A stretch of 64,000 bases of DNA. Source: Rhizobium sp. C4 (GTDB taxonomy: Bacteria; Pseudomonadota; Alphaproteobacteria; Rhizobiales; Rhizobiaceae). The stretch is taken from positions 434,001-498,000 of the forward strand of contig NZ_JAJNCX010000001.1 of the NCBI RefSeq assembly GCF_021026315.1, in the 5' to 3' direction. Positions 18,096 to 27,707 of this stretch are shown here, in pieces (the stretch's first letter is position 1; each line of letters opens with the position of its first letter). The position numbers and the translations under genes are program-made. The notes under the pieces are model-generated. The model was not told the DNA's origin and did no database searches. It saw only the letters and a list, made by a program, of their open reading frames with translations.

Positions 18096-18380
18096 TTACT
18101 GTTTCCCCGGTCCCTGAAAGACAAGAATAACCATGAGAATTGGCATCACTGCAAAAATCAGAAGATTCAACCAATATGCCCAGAGCGCGAGGCGGTTTCC
18201 GTTCACGGCATGCTTCTTTAGAATCCGTGAGACCAGGTAGACATTCTGAATACCTCCGAACCAAATCGGCTTTTGGGCGCCCTTCTCGTCATCTGCACTG
18301 GAAAGCTCCCGCGCATAGATAAAAGTACCCCAGCCGATGACAAAGGCGAGAGCCAGATATGCCTTTATCCAAATTGACAT
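18096..18380 (-). CDS. Small hypothetical membrane protein
   Basis: A 94-residue protein with two predicted membrane helices (about 6-22 and 67-88) and a charged middle (ARELSSADDEKG; SRILKKHAVNG). I do not recognise a family. The ATG at 18380 has GGAGAA 4 bases upstream, which supports real translation. Its base composition is lower in GC than neighbouring genes, suggesting a more recent arrival. It is the last gene of the reverse-strand group behind DUF2155, 73 bases downstream of it. No function can be inferred. Confidence 0.55.
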   Translation of the reverse strand: MSIWIKAYLALAFVIGWGTFIYARELSSADDEKGAQKPIWFGGIQNVYLVSRILKKHAVNGNRLALWAYWLNLLIFAVMPILMVILVFQGPGKQ

Positions 18381-18453
18381 GAATTCTCCGCCGAGCCCTA
18401 AAATTGCTCGCCACGGTAGAGGGACGATGTAAACTTTCGATTTAAAAGTAAGA

Positions 18454-18894
18454 TTAGTTCGCCTTGGAGGCCGCATCCGGTGGTGGGACGTCGGACTTCT
18501 GCTTGCAGCCGGTCAGCCAGACGTCATAGATCGGATGCTCGACGGCGTTGAGGCCGGGGCTGTCGGCAAACATCCAGCCGGTGAAGATGCGGCGGATCTT
18601 GCGATCGAGGGTGATTTCATCGACCTCGACGAAACCGTCAACCTTCTGGGCTTCCGTGTCGTCACGCGAGTAACAGACCTTCGGCGTCACCTGAAGGGCC
18701 CCAAACTGGACCGTCTCGTTGATATAGACATCGAAGGATGTGACACGACCGGTGATCTTGTCGAGACCGGCAAAGACGGCAACCGCGTTGGATATACGCG
18801 CAGCCTGCGCCTCGCCGGTGAAGCCGAGCGCAACGACCGCAAGAAGGCCTGTCAGCAGCCCTCTGCCGTATGAAAGCTTAGCCGTTGCTCGCAA
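18454..18894 (-). CDS. DUF2155 domain secreted protein
   Basis: A 146-residue exported protein. The signal peptide covers about residues 1-31 (GLLTGLLAVVALGFTGEAQA). The mature part has AVFAGLDKITGRVTSFDVYI, QVTPKVCYSRDD and IFTGWMFADSPGLNAVEHPIYDVWLTGC, the core of DUF2155, with two cysteines. The family is confined mainly to Alphaproteobacteria and has no proven function; it often lies next to aat and the NDUFA12 gene, as here. The C-terminus is a short charged tail. Confidence 0.85.
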   Translation of the reverse strand: MRATAKLSYGRGLLTGLLAVVALGFTGEAQAARISNAVAVFAGLDKITGRVTSFDVYINETVQFGALQVTPKVCYSRDDTEAQKVDGFVEVDEITLDRKIRRIFTGWMFADSPGLNAVEHPIYDVWLTGCKQKSDVPPPDAASKAN

Positions 18895-18956
18895 GATTCG
18901 CCTCTTTCAACCGTCAATGGCCACGACCGGTATATGCCGATTGTGGCCACAAGGCG

Positions 18957-19355
18957 TCAGTTGCCCGGGGTCCAGGCGTCATAGTCACCGGAGACGCGCG
19001 GACGCTGGCCGGCTTCTGCAAGCGAGCCCTGCGGACGGTATGCGGCGGCAGTGCCGGTCAGGTTGGCGTGGTGCGGCTTCTGCCAGTCATGCGCCTTGTA
19101 GTCCTGCTTTGTCGGCGGAACATCCGTGCGGTGATGCATCCAGCCATGCCAGCCCGGCGGAATCGCCGACGCTTCTGCATAGCCCTTGTAGATCACCCAG
19201 CGCTTCTGCAGACCGTAGGTCGACATCGGACCTTCGTAATAGATGTTGCCGAACTGATCTTCGCCGACCCGCTTGCCCTTGCGCCACGTGAAGAAGCGCG
19301 TGCCCATGGTCTGCCCATTCCACCAGGTGAAAAGTTCAAGGAGTAGGTTCTTCAT
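18957..19355 (-). CDS. NADH:ubiquinone oxidoreductase subunit NDUFA12 homologue
   Basis: A 132-residue homologue of the B17.2/NDUFA12 accessory subunit of respiratory complex I, a supernumerary subunit found in alphaproteobacteria and mitochondria. Signature: ELFTWWNGQTMGTRFFTWRK, VGEDQFGNIYYE, RRWVIYKG-like KRWVIYKGYAEAS, and PPGWHGWMHHRTD. The ATG at 19355 begins at the conserved MKNLLLELFTWW. It is the first gene of the reverse group with DUF2155. It is encoded away from the main nuo operon, as is usual. Confidence 0.93.
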   Translation of the reverse strand: MKNLLLELFTWWNGQTMGTRFFTWRKGKRVGEDQFGNIYYEGPMSTYGLQKRWVIYKGYAEASAIPPGWHGWMHHRTDVPPTKQDYKAHDWQKPHHANLTGTAAAYRPQGSLAEAGQRPRVSGDYDAWTPGN

Positions 19356-19650
19356 CGCAAAGCCTTGGATATGACGTTCGACAGCGGGACTCTTCTCAAG
19401 CCCGGCCCTAGTCCGCTTATGCAGCCAGAAGCACCGAATGTCCAGAGCCTTTCGCGCCTGCGGAATATTCATCCTGCGGCTTTGTGGAAGTTCCGTCGGG
19501 CTTTGGAACAGACAGAATCAAGTTCACATTGAGACTGTATGAAGACGCGAAAATGTAAGATTATTTTTGGGTCAGCCAAATGCCTCGCCGCAAATTCGTC
19601 ATGATGAAAGAACACCGCTCCGACAACGTTGCAGGGGCCTTACCAAATTG

Positions 19651-22272
19651 ATGACACGCGTGACAGAGACAGACAATCCGGTCGCCGAAGAGAGGAAGGG
19701 TGCGGTCTTCCGGCTGCTCTACCTCTTCGAGCGCTATCGCGAATATCTGATGCTCGCGGCGATCCTCATTGTCAGCAGCCTGACGGCCTATGCCATCTAC
19801 AAGCTGACGACGGAAATCCGCATCGAGGATGTGCGCGATGCGCTCTCCGCCACACCCACATCCGCAATCCTGCTGTCGCTTCTCTTCACCGCGCTGAGCT
19901 TCGCGGCACTGATCTGCTACGATCTCAATGCGATCGAATATGTGCGCAAGAAAAAGCTGCCGCTGGTCTCGGTCGCCATCACGTCCTTCATCGCCTATGC
20001 CATCGGCAACACGGCGGGCTTCGGCGCGCTGTCGGCCGGCGCCATCCGTCTCCGGGCCTATCTCCGCCTTGGGCTGACGCCGGAAGAGATCGGCAAGGTC
20101 GTCGCTTTCGTCACGCTCGCCTTCGGGCTTGGCATCCTTGGCGTCACTGCGATCTCGGTTCTTGTCACAGCGCCACGCCTGTCAGCCCTGGCGGGCCTCG
20201 ACGCGACCCTGATCCGCGGCATCTCAATCGTCATCCTTCTGGTGATGACCACCCTCCTCGTCATGGGGCGCGGCGGGCGAAGGATCAGCCTCGGGCTCCT
20301 CACCGTTCGCCTGCCCGACAGCAAGACCGCGTCACAGCAGTTCCTGGTCAGCGCGCTCGACATGGCAGCCTCTGCCACCGCGCTTTATGTGCTCATCCCG
20401 CAGGACGCGATCGGCTGGCCCGTGTTCTTCGCGATCTATTCCACAGCGACCGGCCTCGGGATCATCAGCCATGTGCCTGCCGGCATCGGCATTTTCGAAG
20501 CGGTGATGGTTTCCGCACTCGGCGCGCATGTGCCGGTCGATCGCCTTCTCGGCAGTCTGCTTCTCTACCGGCTGATCTACAATGTCCTGCCGCTGCTGAT
20601 TGCGGCACTTGCCCTCATCCTCGTCGAAACCCGCCGCTTTGCGCTGGTGCCGGTCGCTGCCGCGTTCCGGCAGCTGGAACCACGGCTGGCACCGGCGCTC
20701 GTTGCGGCACTTTCGGTCCTGACTGGCGCGATCCTGATCTTTTCGAGCGTCACGCCGACCAATGACGACAAGCTGGTGCGGCTCGAAAACTACATGCCGG
20801 TCCCGATCGTCGAGAGCGCGCACTTCATCACGAGCCTTCTGGGACTCGGGATCTTCATTGCCGCGCGGGGGCTGTCCAACAGGCTCGATGCCGCCTGGTG
20901 GTTCACGCTTGCGACGAGCATCGCGGCACTGTTCTTCGCCAACCTGCGCGGCGTTTCGGCACTTGAGGCCTCGCTGCTGATCACGCTCATTCTGGCGCTG
21001 TCGATGACGCATCAGCGGTTCAAGCGCCCGGCGTCGCTGATCCATCAGGCGCTGGCCCCGTCCTGGGTCGCGGCCATGGCCGTCATCGTCGCGTCAGCCG
21101 TCACGCTGCTCTTCTTCGTCTATCGCGACGTCGACTACTCGGACAGCCTCTGGTGGGAATTCGAGATTGCCGACGAAGTACCGCGCGGCCTTCGGGCGGC
21201 CGCCGGTCTGGCAATGGCGGCTTCGGCAGTCGCCATCTACAGCCTGCTGCGTCCGGCAAAGTTTCGCCCGAAACTGCCGACGGGGGATTCGCTGGAAAAG
21301 GCACTGCCCATCGTGATGGCTCAGGGGACTGCCGATGCCAATCTGGTGCGGATGGGCGACAAGCAGATCCTGCTTTCGGACAGTGGCACCTGCTTCATCA
21401 TGTATGGCATCCAGGGCCGCTCCTGGGTGGCACTTTTCGACCCGGTCGGCGATGAAGAGGAAGCGACGGAGCTGCTCTGGCGCTTTGTCGAGATGGCGCA
21501 TGCCAATGGCGCACGCGCGGTATTCTATCAGATCACGCCCGCCCTCCTCGGCTTCTGTGCCGATGCGGGCCTCAGGGCCTACAAGCTTGGCGAGGCGGCG
21601 AAGGTCTCACTGCCGGATTTTCAGCTGAAAGGCGGACGCATGTCCAACCTGCGCCATGCCATCAGTAAGGCGCAGCGTGAAGACCTCGAATTTCATGTCG
21701 CGAATGCGGGCGCCGAGGTCGATGCGGTGATGGACGAGCTGCAGGCGGTTTCCGACTCGTGGCTCCAGCAGCACGACGCGCGCGAGAAGACCTTCTCGCT
21801 CGGCTCCTTCGAGCCCGATTATATCCGTTCACAACCCGTGGCGCTGCTCAGGCAGCGTGGCAGGATTGTCGCGTTCGCCACCTTGCTCATCACGGATGCC
21901 AAGCTGGAAGCGTCTGTCGATCTCATGCGCTTCCTGCCCGATGCGCCGAATGGATCCATGGATTTCCTCTTCGTTCAGATCATAGAATATCTTCGTGACG
22001 AAGGGTTCCAGACGTTCAATCTGGGGATGGCGCCCCTGTCAGGCATGTCGAAGCGGGATTCCGCTCCCGTCTGGGACCGCATTGGCGGCGTCATCTTCGA
22101 ACATGCCGAGCGCTTCTACAATTTCAAAGGCCTCAAGGCCTACAAATCGAAGTTCGCGCCGCGATGGGAAGCACGCTATATTGCCGTGTCGGGCAATGCG
22201 TCGCCTGTCATGGCGATCATGGATGTGACGGTCCTGATCGGTGGTGGCCTGAGAGGAGTCGTCGGGAAATGA
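19651..22272 (+). CDS. lpiA: Lysyl-phosphatidylglycerol synthase/flippase (LpiA/MprF)
   Basis: An 873-residue integral membrane protein. The N-terminal half carries about 12-14 membrane helices (flippase domain); the soluble C-terminal DUF2156 domain (about 560-860) transfers lysine from Lys-tRNA to phosphatidylglycerol. Seen: VMAQGTADANLVRMGDKQIL, GIQGRSWVALFDPVGDEEEA, and the C-terminal FNLGMAPLSGM and FKGLKAYKSKFAPRWEARYI. Lysyl-PG reduces surface charge and protects against cationic peptides and acid. In rhizobia lpiA and acvB form a low-pH-induced operon; here the acvB ATG overlaps the lpiA stop. The 295-bp gap upstream (19356-19650, divergent from NDUFA12) holds no gene, and I could not fix a promoter in it. 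An in-frame TTG just before the ATG is an alternative start. Confidence 0.94.
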   Translation: MTRVTETDNPVAEERKGAVFRLLYLFERYREYLMLAAILIVSSLTAYAIYKLTTEIRIEDVRDALSATPTSAILLSLLFTALSFAALICYDLNAIEYVRKKKLPLVSVAITSFIAYAIGNTAGFGALSAGAIRLRAYLRLGLTPEEIGKVVAFVTLAFGLGILGVTAISVLVTAPRLSALAGLDATLIRGISIVILLVMTTLLVMGRGGRRISLGLLTVRLPDSKTASQQFLVSALDMAASATALYVLIPQDAIGWPVFFAIYSTATGLGIISHVPAGIGIFEAVMVSALGAHVPVDRLLGSLLLYRLIYNVLPLLIAALALILVETRRFALVPVAAAFRQLEPRLAPALVAALSVLTGAILIFSSVTPTNDDKLVRLENYMPVPIVESAHFITSLLGLGIFIAARGLSNRLDAAWWFTLATSIAALFFANLRGVSALEASLLITLILALSMTHQRFKRPASLIHQALAPSWVAAMAVIVASAVTLLFFVYRDVDYSDSLWWEFEIADEVPRGLRAAAGLAMAASAVAIYSLLRPAKFRPKLPTGDSLEKALPIVMAQGTADANLVRMGDKQILLSDSGTCFIMYGIQGRSWVALFDPVGDEEEATELLWRFVEMAHANGARAVFYQITPALLGFCADAGLRAYKLGEAAKVSLPDFQLKGGRMSNLRHAISKAQREDLEFHVANAGAEVDAVMDELQAVSDSWLQQHDAREKTFSLGSFEPDYIRSQPVALLRQRGRIVAFATLLITDAKLEASVDLMRFLPDAPNGSMDFLFVQIIEYLRDEGFQTFNLGMAPLSGMSKRDSAPVWDRIGGVIFEHAERFYNFKGLKAYKSKFAPRWEARYIAVSGNASPVMAIMDVTVLIGGGLRGVVGK

Positions 22273-23636
22273 AATTCAGAAACTGGCTGCTGGCCGGGCT
22301 GTGCTCGGTACTGGCCGCGTCTGCGTATGGTTCGAAAGCCGAAGACCAGAATGCCTACGACACAGGCCTCATTCCCTCCCCCCATATCGTTCTGCCGAGC
22401 GGCAGCCTGAAATCCATGGTGTTTCTGCTGTCCGGTCCTCAGGGCTGGACGAAGAAGGACGATGATCGCCTCAGCGCTCTCGTCGCCTCGGGTGCTGCCG
22501 TCGTCGGCATCGACTACAAGGCCTATGTCGCCTCGATGGCGCAAGACAATGAAGACGACTGCATCTACATGATCTCCGACATCGAGTCGCTGTCGCAGCA
22601 GGTTCAGCGGCACGCCGGCGACAGTGCCTATCATGCGCCGGTTCTGGCCGGTGAAGGGCCGGGTGGCGCGCTGGTTCTCGCCATGATCGCGCAGTCGCCA
22701 CCGGCGACGATCGAGGAAGCGATTGCGGTCGATCCGACCGCCGAAATCCCGCTGACCAAACAGCTCTGCACACCGGCCACGAAGCAGCCGACACCGAACG
22801 GCTATATCTACGGGCTGACGGACGACGCCTTGCCGGCCCCGGTCACCGTGCTCGAGACACCGAACGCCCCTGCCGATGGGAAGAGCAATGTCGCTTCGAT
22901 CGTTGCGGCCCATCAGGACGTGAAGGTGGTCAAGGTGGATAACGCGTCCGGCGATCTTCTGCTCGAAACGGTCAAGGCGCAGGTTGCCGCCAACGATGTC
23001 GCGGCCAACGATCTCGGCCTGCCGCTGACCGAGCTCGCGGCAACGCCGAAATACGACACGATGGCGATCTTCTATTCCGGGGACGGCGGCTGGCGCGACA
23101 TCGACAGCCAGATCGGCGAATATCTCCAGACCCAAGGCATTCCGGTCGTCGGGGTCGATTCGCTGCGCTATTTCTGGAAGAAAAAGGACCAGGCGACGAC
23201 CGCGAAGGATCTGGGGCGGATCATCGACGCCTATCGCAAGAAGTGGAAGGTGAAGAACGTCCTTCTGCTCGGCTATTCCTTCGGCGCGGACGTGCTCCCC
23301 TCGGCCTATGATGCATTGACCGATCGGCAGAGGGCTCCAGTGAAGTTCATGTCGCTGCTCGCGCTGACGAAATCGGTCGACTATGAGATTTCGGTGACCG
23401 GCTGGTTCGGCGCGGAGGGAAGCTATCAGGGCGGCACGACGCTCGATGCCATCGCCAAGGTGGACCCCAAGCTCGTGCAATGCATCGGCGGCACGGGCGA
23501 CGACGAGGCCGTCTGCAAGGACCTGAAGGACAAGGGTATCGAAGTGGCGGAGCTTCCCGGCGACCACCATTTCAACAACGATTACGACAAGGTGAGCGAA
23601 GTCATTCTCGACGGCTTGCGCAAGCGGCTGAAGTGA
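22269..23636 (+). CDS. acvB: AcvB/VirJ-family periplasmic lysyl-phosphatidylglycerol hydrolase
   Basis: A 455-residue exported protein. The signal peptide is about 1-24 (LLAGLCSVLAASAYGSKA). Two VirJ-like alpha/beta-hydrolase halves are visible. The first has SGPQGWTKKDDDRLSALVASGAAVVGIDY and a degenerate elbow GEGPGG. The second has YSGDGGWRDIDSQIGEYL with a proper nucleophile elbow G-Y-S337-F-G and a late His in PGDHHFNND. In Agrobacterium AcvB hydrolyses lysyl-PG made by LpiA and is needed for virulence; this half-active layout fits. The ATGA overlap with lpiA indicates coupled translation of maker and breaker. Confidence 0.92.
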   Translation: MKFRNWLLAGLCSVLAASAYGSKAEDQNAYDTGLIPSPHIVLPSGSLKSMVFLLSGPQGWTKKDDDRLSALVASGAAVVGIDYKAYVASMAQDNEDDCIYMISDIESLSQQVQRHAGDSAYHAPVLAGEGPGGALVLAMIAQSPPATIEEAIAVDPTAEIPLTKQLCTPATKQPTPNGYIYGLTDDALPAPVTVLETPNAPADGKSNVASIVAAHQDVKVVKVDNASGDLLLETVKAQVAANDVAANDLGLPLTELAATPKYDTMAIFYSGDGGWRDIDSQIGEYLQTQGIPVVGVDSLRYFWKKKDQATTAKDLGRIIDAYRKKWKVKNVLLLGYSFGADVLPSAYDALTDRQRAPVKFMSLLALTKSVDYEISVTGWFGAEGSYQGGTTLDAIAKVDPKLVQCIGGTGDDEAVCKDLKDKGIEVAELPGDHHFNNDYDKVSEVILDGLRKRLK

Positions 23637-23670
23637 TCGGCCGTGCCTCGGTCCAGCCCCCCAAATCACT

Positions 23671-24711
23671 TCAGAAGCGCGTGATCACGCCAATGCCGAC
23701 GCCGTCGAATCGGTCCATCGCCATCAGGGCTTCGGGCGCCTCGTCGAGGCTCAGCGTCCGGCCGATCATCAGTTCGGGCTTCAGCTTGCCCGTCTCGATC
23801 ATCGAGAACATCGCGCCATAGCGATGCGCCTGCATGCCATGGCTGCCCTTGATCTCCAGCTCCCAGCCAATGACGCGATCCATCGGCACCGGCGGACGCG
23901 ACTGGTCGGCCAGCAGCAGACCAACCTGCACATGGCGACCACGACGGCGCAGACACAGGATGGAATTCGACAAGGTGGTCGGATGGCCGAGCGCATCGAC
24001 CGAGGCATGCGCGCCGCCGCAGGTGAGTTCGCGGATGGCGGCGGGCACATCGGTGACATTGCGCGCATTGACCGTCACGGCGGCACCGAGCTTCTTCGCG
24101 AGCGCCAGCTTGTCGTCCGACAGATCGACGGCGACGACATTCGCGCCCATGGCGTTGGCAATCATGATGGCCGACAGGCCCACGCCGCCGCAGCCGTGGA
24201 CGGCGACCCATTCGCCGGGCTGCACGCGGGCCTGATCGACGACCGCGCGGAACGAGGTGACGAAGCGGCAGCCGAGGCCGGCGGCGGTCGCAAAATCCAT
24301 GCTGTCCGGCAGGCGCACGAGATTGGCGTCGGCATAATCGATGGCACAATATTCGGCAAAGGAGCCCCAGGCGGTAAATCCCGGCTGGAACTGTGCCTCG
24401 CAGACCTGCTGGTTGCCCGACGCGCATTCGGCGCAGCGACCGCAGCCGGAGACGAAGGGCACTGTGACGCGGTCGCCCTTCTTCCAGCGCATCACGTTGC
24501 GGCCGGTGGCGACCACCGTTCCGGCAAGTTCGTGGCCCGGAACATGCGGCAGGACGATATCGCTGTCATGGCCCATCCAGCCGTGCCAGTCGGACCGGCA
24601 AAGCCCCGTCGCCTCGATCTTGACGACGACGCCATCAACGCCCGGCTCAGGGTCCGGCAGGGTTGCGATGCGGGGCGGTTCGCAGAAGCGTTCGAAATAG
24701 ACGGCTTTCAC
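23671..24711 (-). CDS. Zinc-dependent alcohol dehydrogenase (MDR family)
   Basis: A 346-residue medium-chain dehydrogenase. Catalytic zinc ligands are in [13 protein letters not shown] and PGHELAG (GHE), and structural zinc cysteines in [15 protein letters not shown]. The Rossmann turn is [11 protein letters not shown] followed by [10 protein letters not shown], an acidic residue favouring NAD. It starts at GTG 24711, where similarity begins (KAVYFERF), with GGAGAC 7 bases upstream. It is the last gene of the gatB-GNAT-GNAT-adh series on the reverse strand, 16 bases after the preceding stop. Substrate unknown. Confidence 0.9.
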   Translation of the reverse strand: MKAVYFERFCEPPRIATLPDPEPGVDGVVVKIEATGLCRSDWHGWMGHDSDIVLPHVPGHELAGTVVATGRNVMRWKKGDRVTVPFVSGCGRCAECASGNQQVCEAQFQPGFTAWGSFAEYCAIDYADANLVRLPDSMDFATAAGLGCRFVTSFRAVVDQARVQPGEWVAVHGCGGVGLSAIMIANAMGANVVAVDLSDDKLALAKKLGAAVTVNARNVTDVPAAIRELTCGGAHASVDALGHPTTLSNSILCLRRRGRHVQVGLLLADQSRPPVPMDRVIGWELEIKGSHGMQAHRYGAMFSMIETGKLKPELMIGRTLSLDEAPEALMAMDRFDGVGIGVITRF

Positions 24712-24727
24712 GAGGTGTCTCCGAAAG

Positions 24728-25228
24728 TTAGAAGGCCAGCGTCTTTTCCATGAGGATGGCCGGCAATTTCGCGCCCGGCGGGCCGACATTGTCGATGCGT
24801 CCGATCTCGCGGAAACCGACCTTGGTATAGAACTCGATGGCGCGCTCGTTCTCGGCCGTGACTTCCAAGTGCATCCGGTCGGCATCCGGGAAGCAGGTCT
24901 CGATTTCGGCAAAGAGATCCGTGCCGATCCCCTGCCCCTGCCAGAGCGGATGAATGTAGAGCTGGTGCAGATTGGCGAGCTTCGGCGTGTTTCGCGACAT
25001 CGCTGCGAAGGCCATGCCGGCCAGTTGCTTGCCATCATCGGCCACCAGAAATTCCGAGTCCGGACGATGCAGGCGTCTGGCGAGCGAGGCGCTGGAATGC
25101 CAGTGCGCGATCATCGCTTCCACGACATGGTCGCCATGGAAAGGGCGATAGGTATCGCGCCATGTTTCGGCGAGCAGCGTCTGCACCTTGGGAAGATCGG
25201 CCTCACCGGCGGAGCGGATGAAGAACAT
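24728..25228 (-). CDS. GNAT-family N-acetyltransferase, copy 2
   Basis: A 166-residue acetyl-CoA-dependent acetyltransferase. The acetyl-CoA loop is [14 protein letters not shown] (Q/R-x-x-G-x-G/A), with preceding strand LANLHQLYI and the C-terminal [11 protein letters not shown]. Well over half of its positions match the neighbouring gene at 25250-25750 and both have identical length, so the two arose by tandem duplication. It lies in the gatB series, 21 bases after copy 1. The substrate is not known. Confidence 0.86.
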   Translation of the reverse strand: MFFIRSAGEADLPKVQTLLAETWRDTYRPFHGDHVVEAMIAHWHSSASLARRLHRPDSEFLVADDGKQLAGMAFAAMSRNTPKLANLHQLYIHPLWQGQGIGTDLFAEIETCFPDADRMHLEVTAENERAIEFYTKVGFREIGRIDNVGPPGAKLPAILMEKTLAF

Positions 25229-25249
25229 TGAGACCTCTCAAAGCGCCAC

Positions 25250-25750
25250 TCAGGTCGCGAGTGGCTTTTCCATCAGGAGTGCGGGGATGCCCGACTGGCC
25301 GCCGCCGCAGTTCGAAACCTCACCCGCCGCCACGAAGCCATGGCTTTCATAGAAGGCGATGGCAGCGGCGTTTTTCGGCTCGACTTCCAGCCGCATCGTA
25401 TCGGCATCCGGGAAACAGGTTTCGATCTCCGCGAAGAGATCGCGCCCGATCCCCTGACGCTGGAAATCGGGATGCACATAGAGCTGATGCAGGATCGCCG
25501 TCTTTGCCGGCTTGTCCGCCATCGCGGCATAGGCCATGCCGGCCAGCACCTTGCCATCATCCGCAACCAGAAACTCCGAATGCGGGGTCTTGAGGCGCTT
25601 CTTCAGCGCCTCAGGCGAATGCCATTCGGCAATCAGCGCCTCGACCTTTTCCGTGCCGTAAAACGGCACATAGGTCGCACGCCAGGTCTCCGCCAGCAGC
25701 GTCTGCACCTTCTTCAGGTCCTGTTCGCTGGCCGAGCGGACGAAGAACAT
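25250..25750 (-). CDS. GNAT-family N-acetyltransferase, copy 1
   Basis: A 166-residue GNAT protein with the CoA loop HPDFQRQGIGRDLF and [14 protein letters not shown] shared exactly with its tandem paralogue. The greatest differences are in the C-terminal quarter (SNCGGGQSGIPALLMEK against [17 protein letters not shown]), where substrate specificity is usually set. Its ATG overlaps the gatB stop by one base (TAATG), so translation is coupled to gatB. The functional reason for this link is not evident; it may simply be operon placement. Confidence 0.86.
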   Translation of the reverse strand: MFFVRSASEQDLKKVQTLLAETWRATYVPFYGTEKVEALIAEWHSPEALKKRLKTPHSEFLVADDGKVLAGMAYAAMADKPAKTAILHQLYVHPDFQRQGIGRDLFAEIETCFPDADTMRLEVEPKNAAAIAFYESHGFVAAGEVSNCGGGQSGIPALLMEKPLAT

Positions 25751-27252
25751 TATTCCTCGATCCCCAGCTTGGCCTTGACGAGCGCCTGGACAGCCTGCGG
25801 GTTGGCCTTGCCGCCGGTCGACTTCATGACCTGGCCAACGAACCAGCCGGCAAGCGTGGGCTTGGCCCTGGCCTTTTCGACCTGATCCGGGTTGGCGGCG
25901 ATGATTTCATCGACGGCCTTTTCGATCGCGCCGGTGTCCGTCACCTGCTTCATGCCGCGCTCTTCGACGATCTTCGCCGGATCGCCGCCTTCGTTGAAGA
26001 CGATTTCGAAGAGGTCCTTGGCGAGCTTGCCGGAGATCGTGCCGTCCTTGATGAGGTCGATAATGCCGCCGAGCTGGGCGGGCGAAACCGGAGTCTCTTC
26101 AATGTCTTTGCCGGCTTTGTTCAAGGCACCCAGCAGGTCGTTGATGACCCAGTTGGCGGCAATCTTGGCGTCGCGGCCTTCTGCAACGGCTTCGAAATAG
26201 GCGGCAATTGCCTTTTCCGACACGAGCACCGAGGCGTCGTAAACGGTGAGGCCGAGATCCTTGACGAAACGCTCCTTCTTGTCGTCGGGCAGTTCCGGCA
26301 GGTCCTTCAGGAGTTCGGCCACGAAAGCGTTGTCGAATTCGAGCGGCAGCAGGTCCGGATCGGGGAAGTAGCGGTAATCATGCGCATCTTCCTTGGAACG
26401 CATGGAGCGCGTCTCGCCCTTGCCGGCGTCGAAGAGGCGGGTTTCCTGATCGATCGAGCCTCCGTCTTCCAGAATGGCGATCTGGCGGCGGGCTTCGTAT
26501 TCGATCGCCTGACCGATGAAGCGGATGGAGTTGACGTTCTTGATTTCGCAGCGCGTGCCGAATTCGCCGCCCGGCTTGCGGACGGAGACGTTGACGTCGG
26601 CGCGCATGGAGCCTTCGTCCATGTTGCCGTCGCAGGTGCCGAGATAGCGCACGATGGTGCGCAGCTTCGTCATATAGGCCTTGGCCTCATCGGCCGAGCG
26701 CATGTCCGGCTTGGAGACGATTTCCATGAGCGCGACGCCGGTCCGGTTGAGGTCGACATAGGTCATGGTCGGATGCTGGTCATGCATCAGCTTGCCGGCG
26801 TCCTGTTCCAGGTGCAGGCGCTCGATGCCGATTTCGATATCCTCGAAGTTGCCCTGACGGTCGGGACCGAGCGAAATCACGATCTTGCCTTCGCCGACAA
26901 TCGGGTCCTTGAACTGCGAGATCTGGTAGCCCTGCGGCAGGTCGGGATAGAAATAGTTCTTGCGGTCGAAGAGCGAGCGATGGTTGATCTGCGCCTTCAG
27001 GCCAAGTCCTGTACGCACCGCCTGCTTGACGCATTCCTCGTTGATCACCGGCAGCATGCCGGGCATCGCGGCATCGACCAGCGAGACATTGGTGTTTTCC
27101 GGGCGGCCGAATTCGGTCGAAGAACCGGAGAAGAGCTTCGATTTCGAGAGAACCTGTGCATGGACTTCCATGCCGATCACGACTTCCCAGTCGCCGGTGG
27201 CGCCGGGGATGAAGCGTTTCGGGTCGGGCGTGCGGACATCGACAATGGTCAT
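25750..27252 (-). CDS. gatB: Asp-tRNA(Asn)/Glu-tRNA(Gln) amidotransferase subunit B
   Basis: A 500-residue tRNA-binding and kinase subunit of GatCAB, which converts misacylated Asp-tRNAAsn or Glu-tRNAGln to the amidated forms. Family start: [24 protein letters not shown]. Motifs: [26 protein letters not shown]-like [39 protein letters not shown] and [15 protein letters not shown]. The C-terminal YqeY-like tail ([14 protein letters not shown]-like segment) is intact. The start at 27252 ([13 protein letters not shown]) gives the usual rhizobial length. It heads a reverse-strand series with two GNAT genes and adh. It is separated from gatA by an accessory patch. Confidence 0.96.
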   Translation of the reverse strand: MTIVDVRTPDPKRFIPGATGDWEVVIGMEVHAQVLSKSKLFSGSSTEFGRPENTNVSLVDAAMPGMLPVINEECVKQAVRTGLGLKAQINHRSLFDRKNYFYPDLPQGYQISQFKDPIVGEGKIVISLGPDRQGNFEDIEIGIERLHLEQDAGKLMHDQHPTMTYVDLNRTGVALMEIVSKPDMRSADEAKAYMTKLRTIVRYLGTCDGNMDEGSMRADVNVSVRKPGGEFGTRCEIKNVNSIRFIGQAIEYEARRQIAILEDGGSIDQETRLFDAGKGETRSMRSKEDAHDYRYFPDPDLLPLEFDNAFVAELLKDLPELPDDKKERFVKDLGLTVYDASVLVSEKAIAAYFEAVAEGRDAKIAANWVINDLLGALNKAGKDIEETPVSPAQLGGIIDLIKDGTISGKLAKDLFEIVFNEGGDPAKIVEERGMKQVTDTGAIEKAVDEIIAANPDQVEKARAKPTLAGWFVGQVMKSTGGKANPQAVQALVKAKLGIEE

Positions 27253-27416
27253 GGAAAAGCTCTCGGCATCAATGGGATTTCGAAGCCCTCCGGTAAAACA
27301 ATTGGCCGGAAGGCGCAAGGGATTTGCGGCTTTCGAGGGTATTCGGCGGACTTGAGCAGGATCAAGGCGGGCCGCACGGCTTTCATCGATCGTGACGGCA
27401 TCGATGGAGAAGACGC

Positions 27417-27707
27417 ATGAGTATCCTCAACTATTTCATCCGGGTCAACGAACACGCCATGCTGCTCGAAGCCATGACCGCCAAACTCGGCCTGACCGCG
27501 CATCTGGAAGAGTTGCCCGATCATCGCAACGTGATGAAGCGTGCCGGGCAGCGTTGCCTTGCCTGCAGCCGCCCGCATGACTGCGCCGACTGGCTCGAAG
27601 ACAATGACGAGCCCGAGCAGGCGCCGCGCTTCTGCCGCAACCGCGATCTCTTCGCCCGCATGCGTGACCAGATGCTCGCAGACCAGGCGGCTCAGAACTC
27701 GCTGTAG
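27417..27707 (+). CDS. DUF6455 family protein
   Basis: A 96-residue protein. The N-terminal helix-rich part ([20 protein letters not shown]) precedes a cysteine motif [15 protein letters not shown] and a last Cys in RFCRN, four cysteines that could bind a metal or an Fe-S cluster. Similar small alphaproteobacterial proteins are grouped as DUF6455; function unknown. It is divergent from gatB (164 bp apart) and overlaps the 3' end of the acetyltransferase gene by 16 bases, tail to tail. Confidence 0.7.
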   Translation: MSILNYFIRVNEHAMLLEAMTAKLGLTAHLEELPDHRNVMKRAGQRCLACSRPHDCADWLEDNDEPEQAPRFCRNRDLFARMRDQMLADQAAQNSL

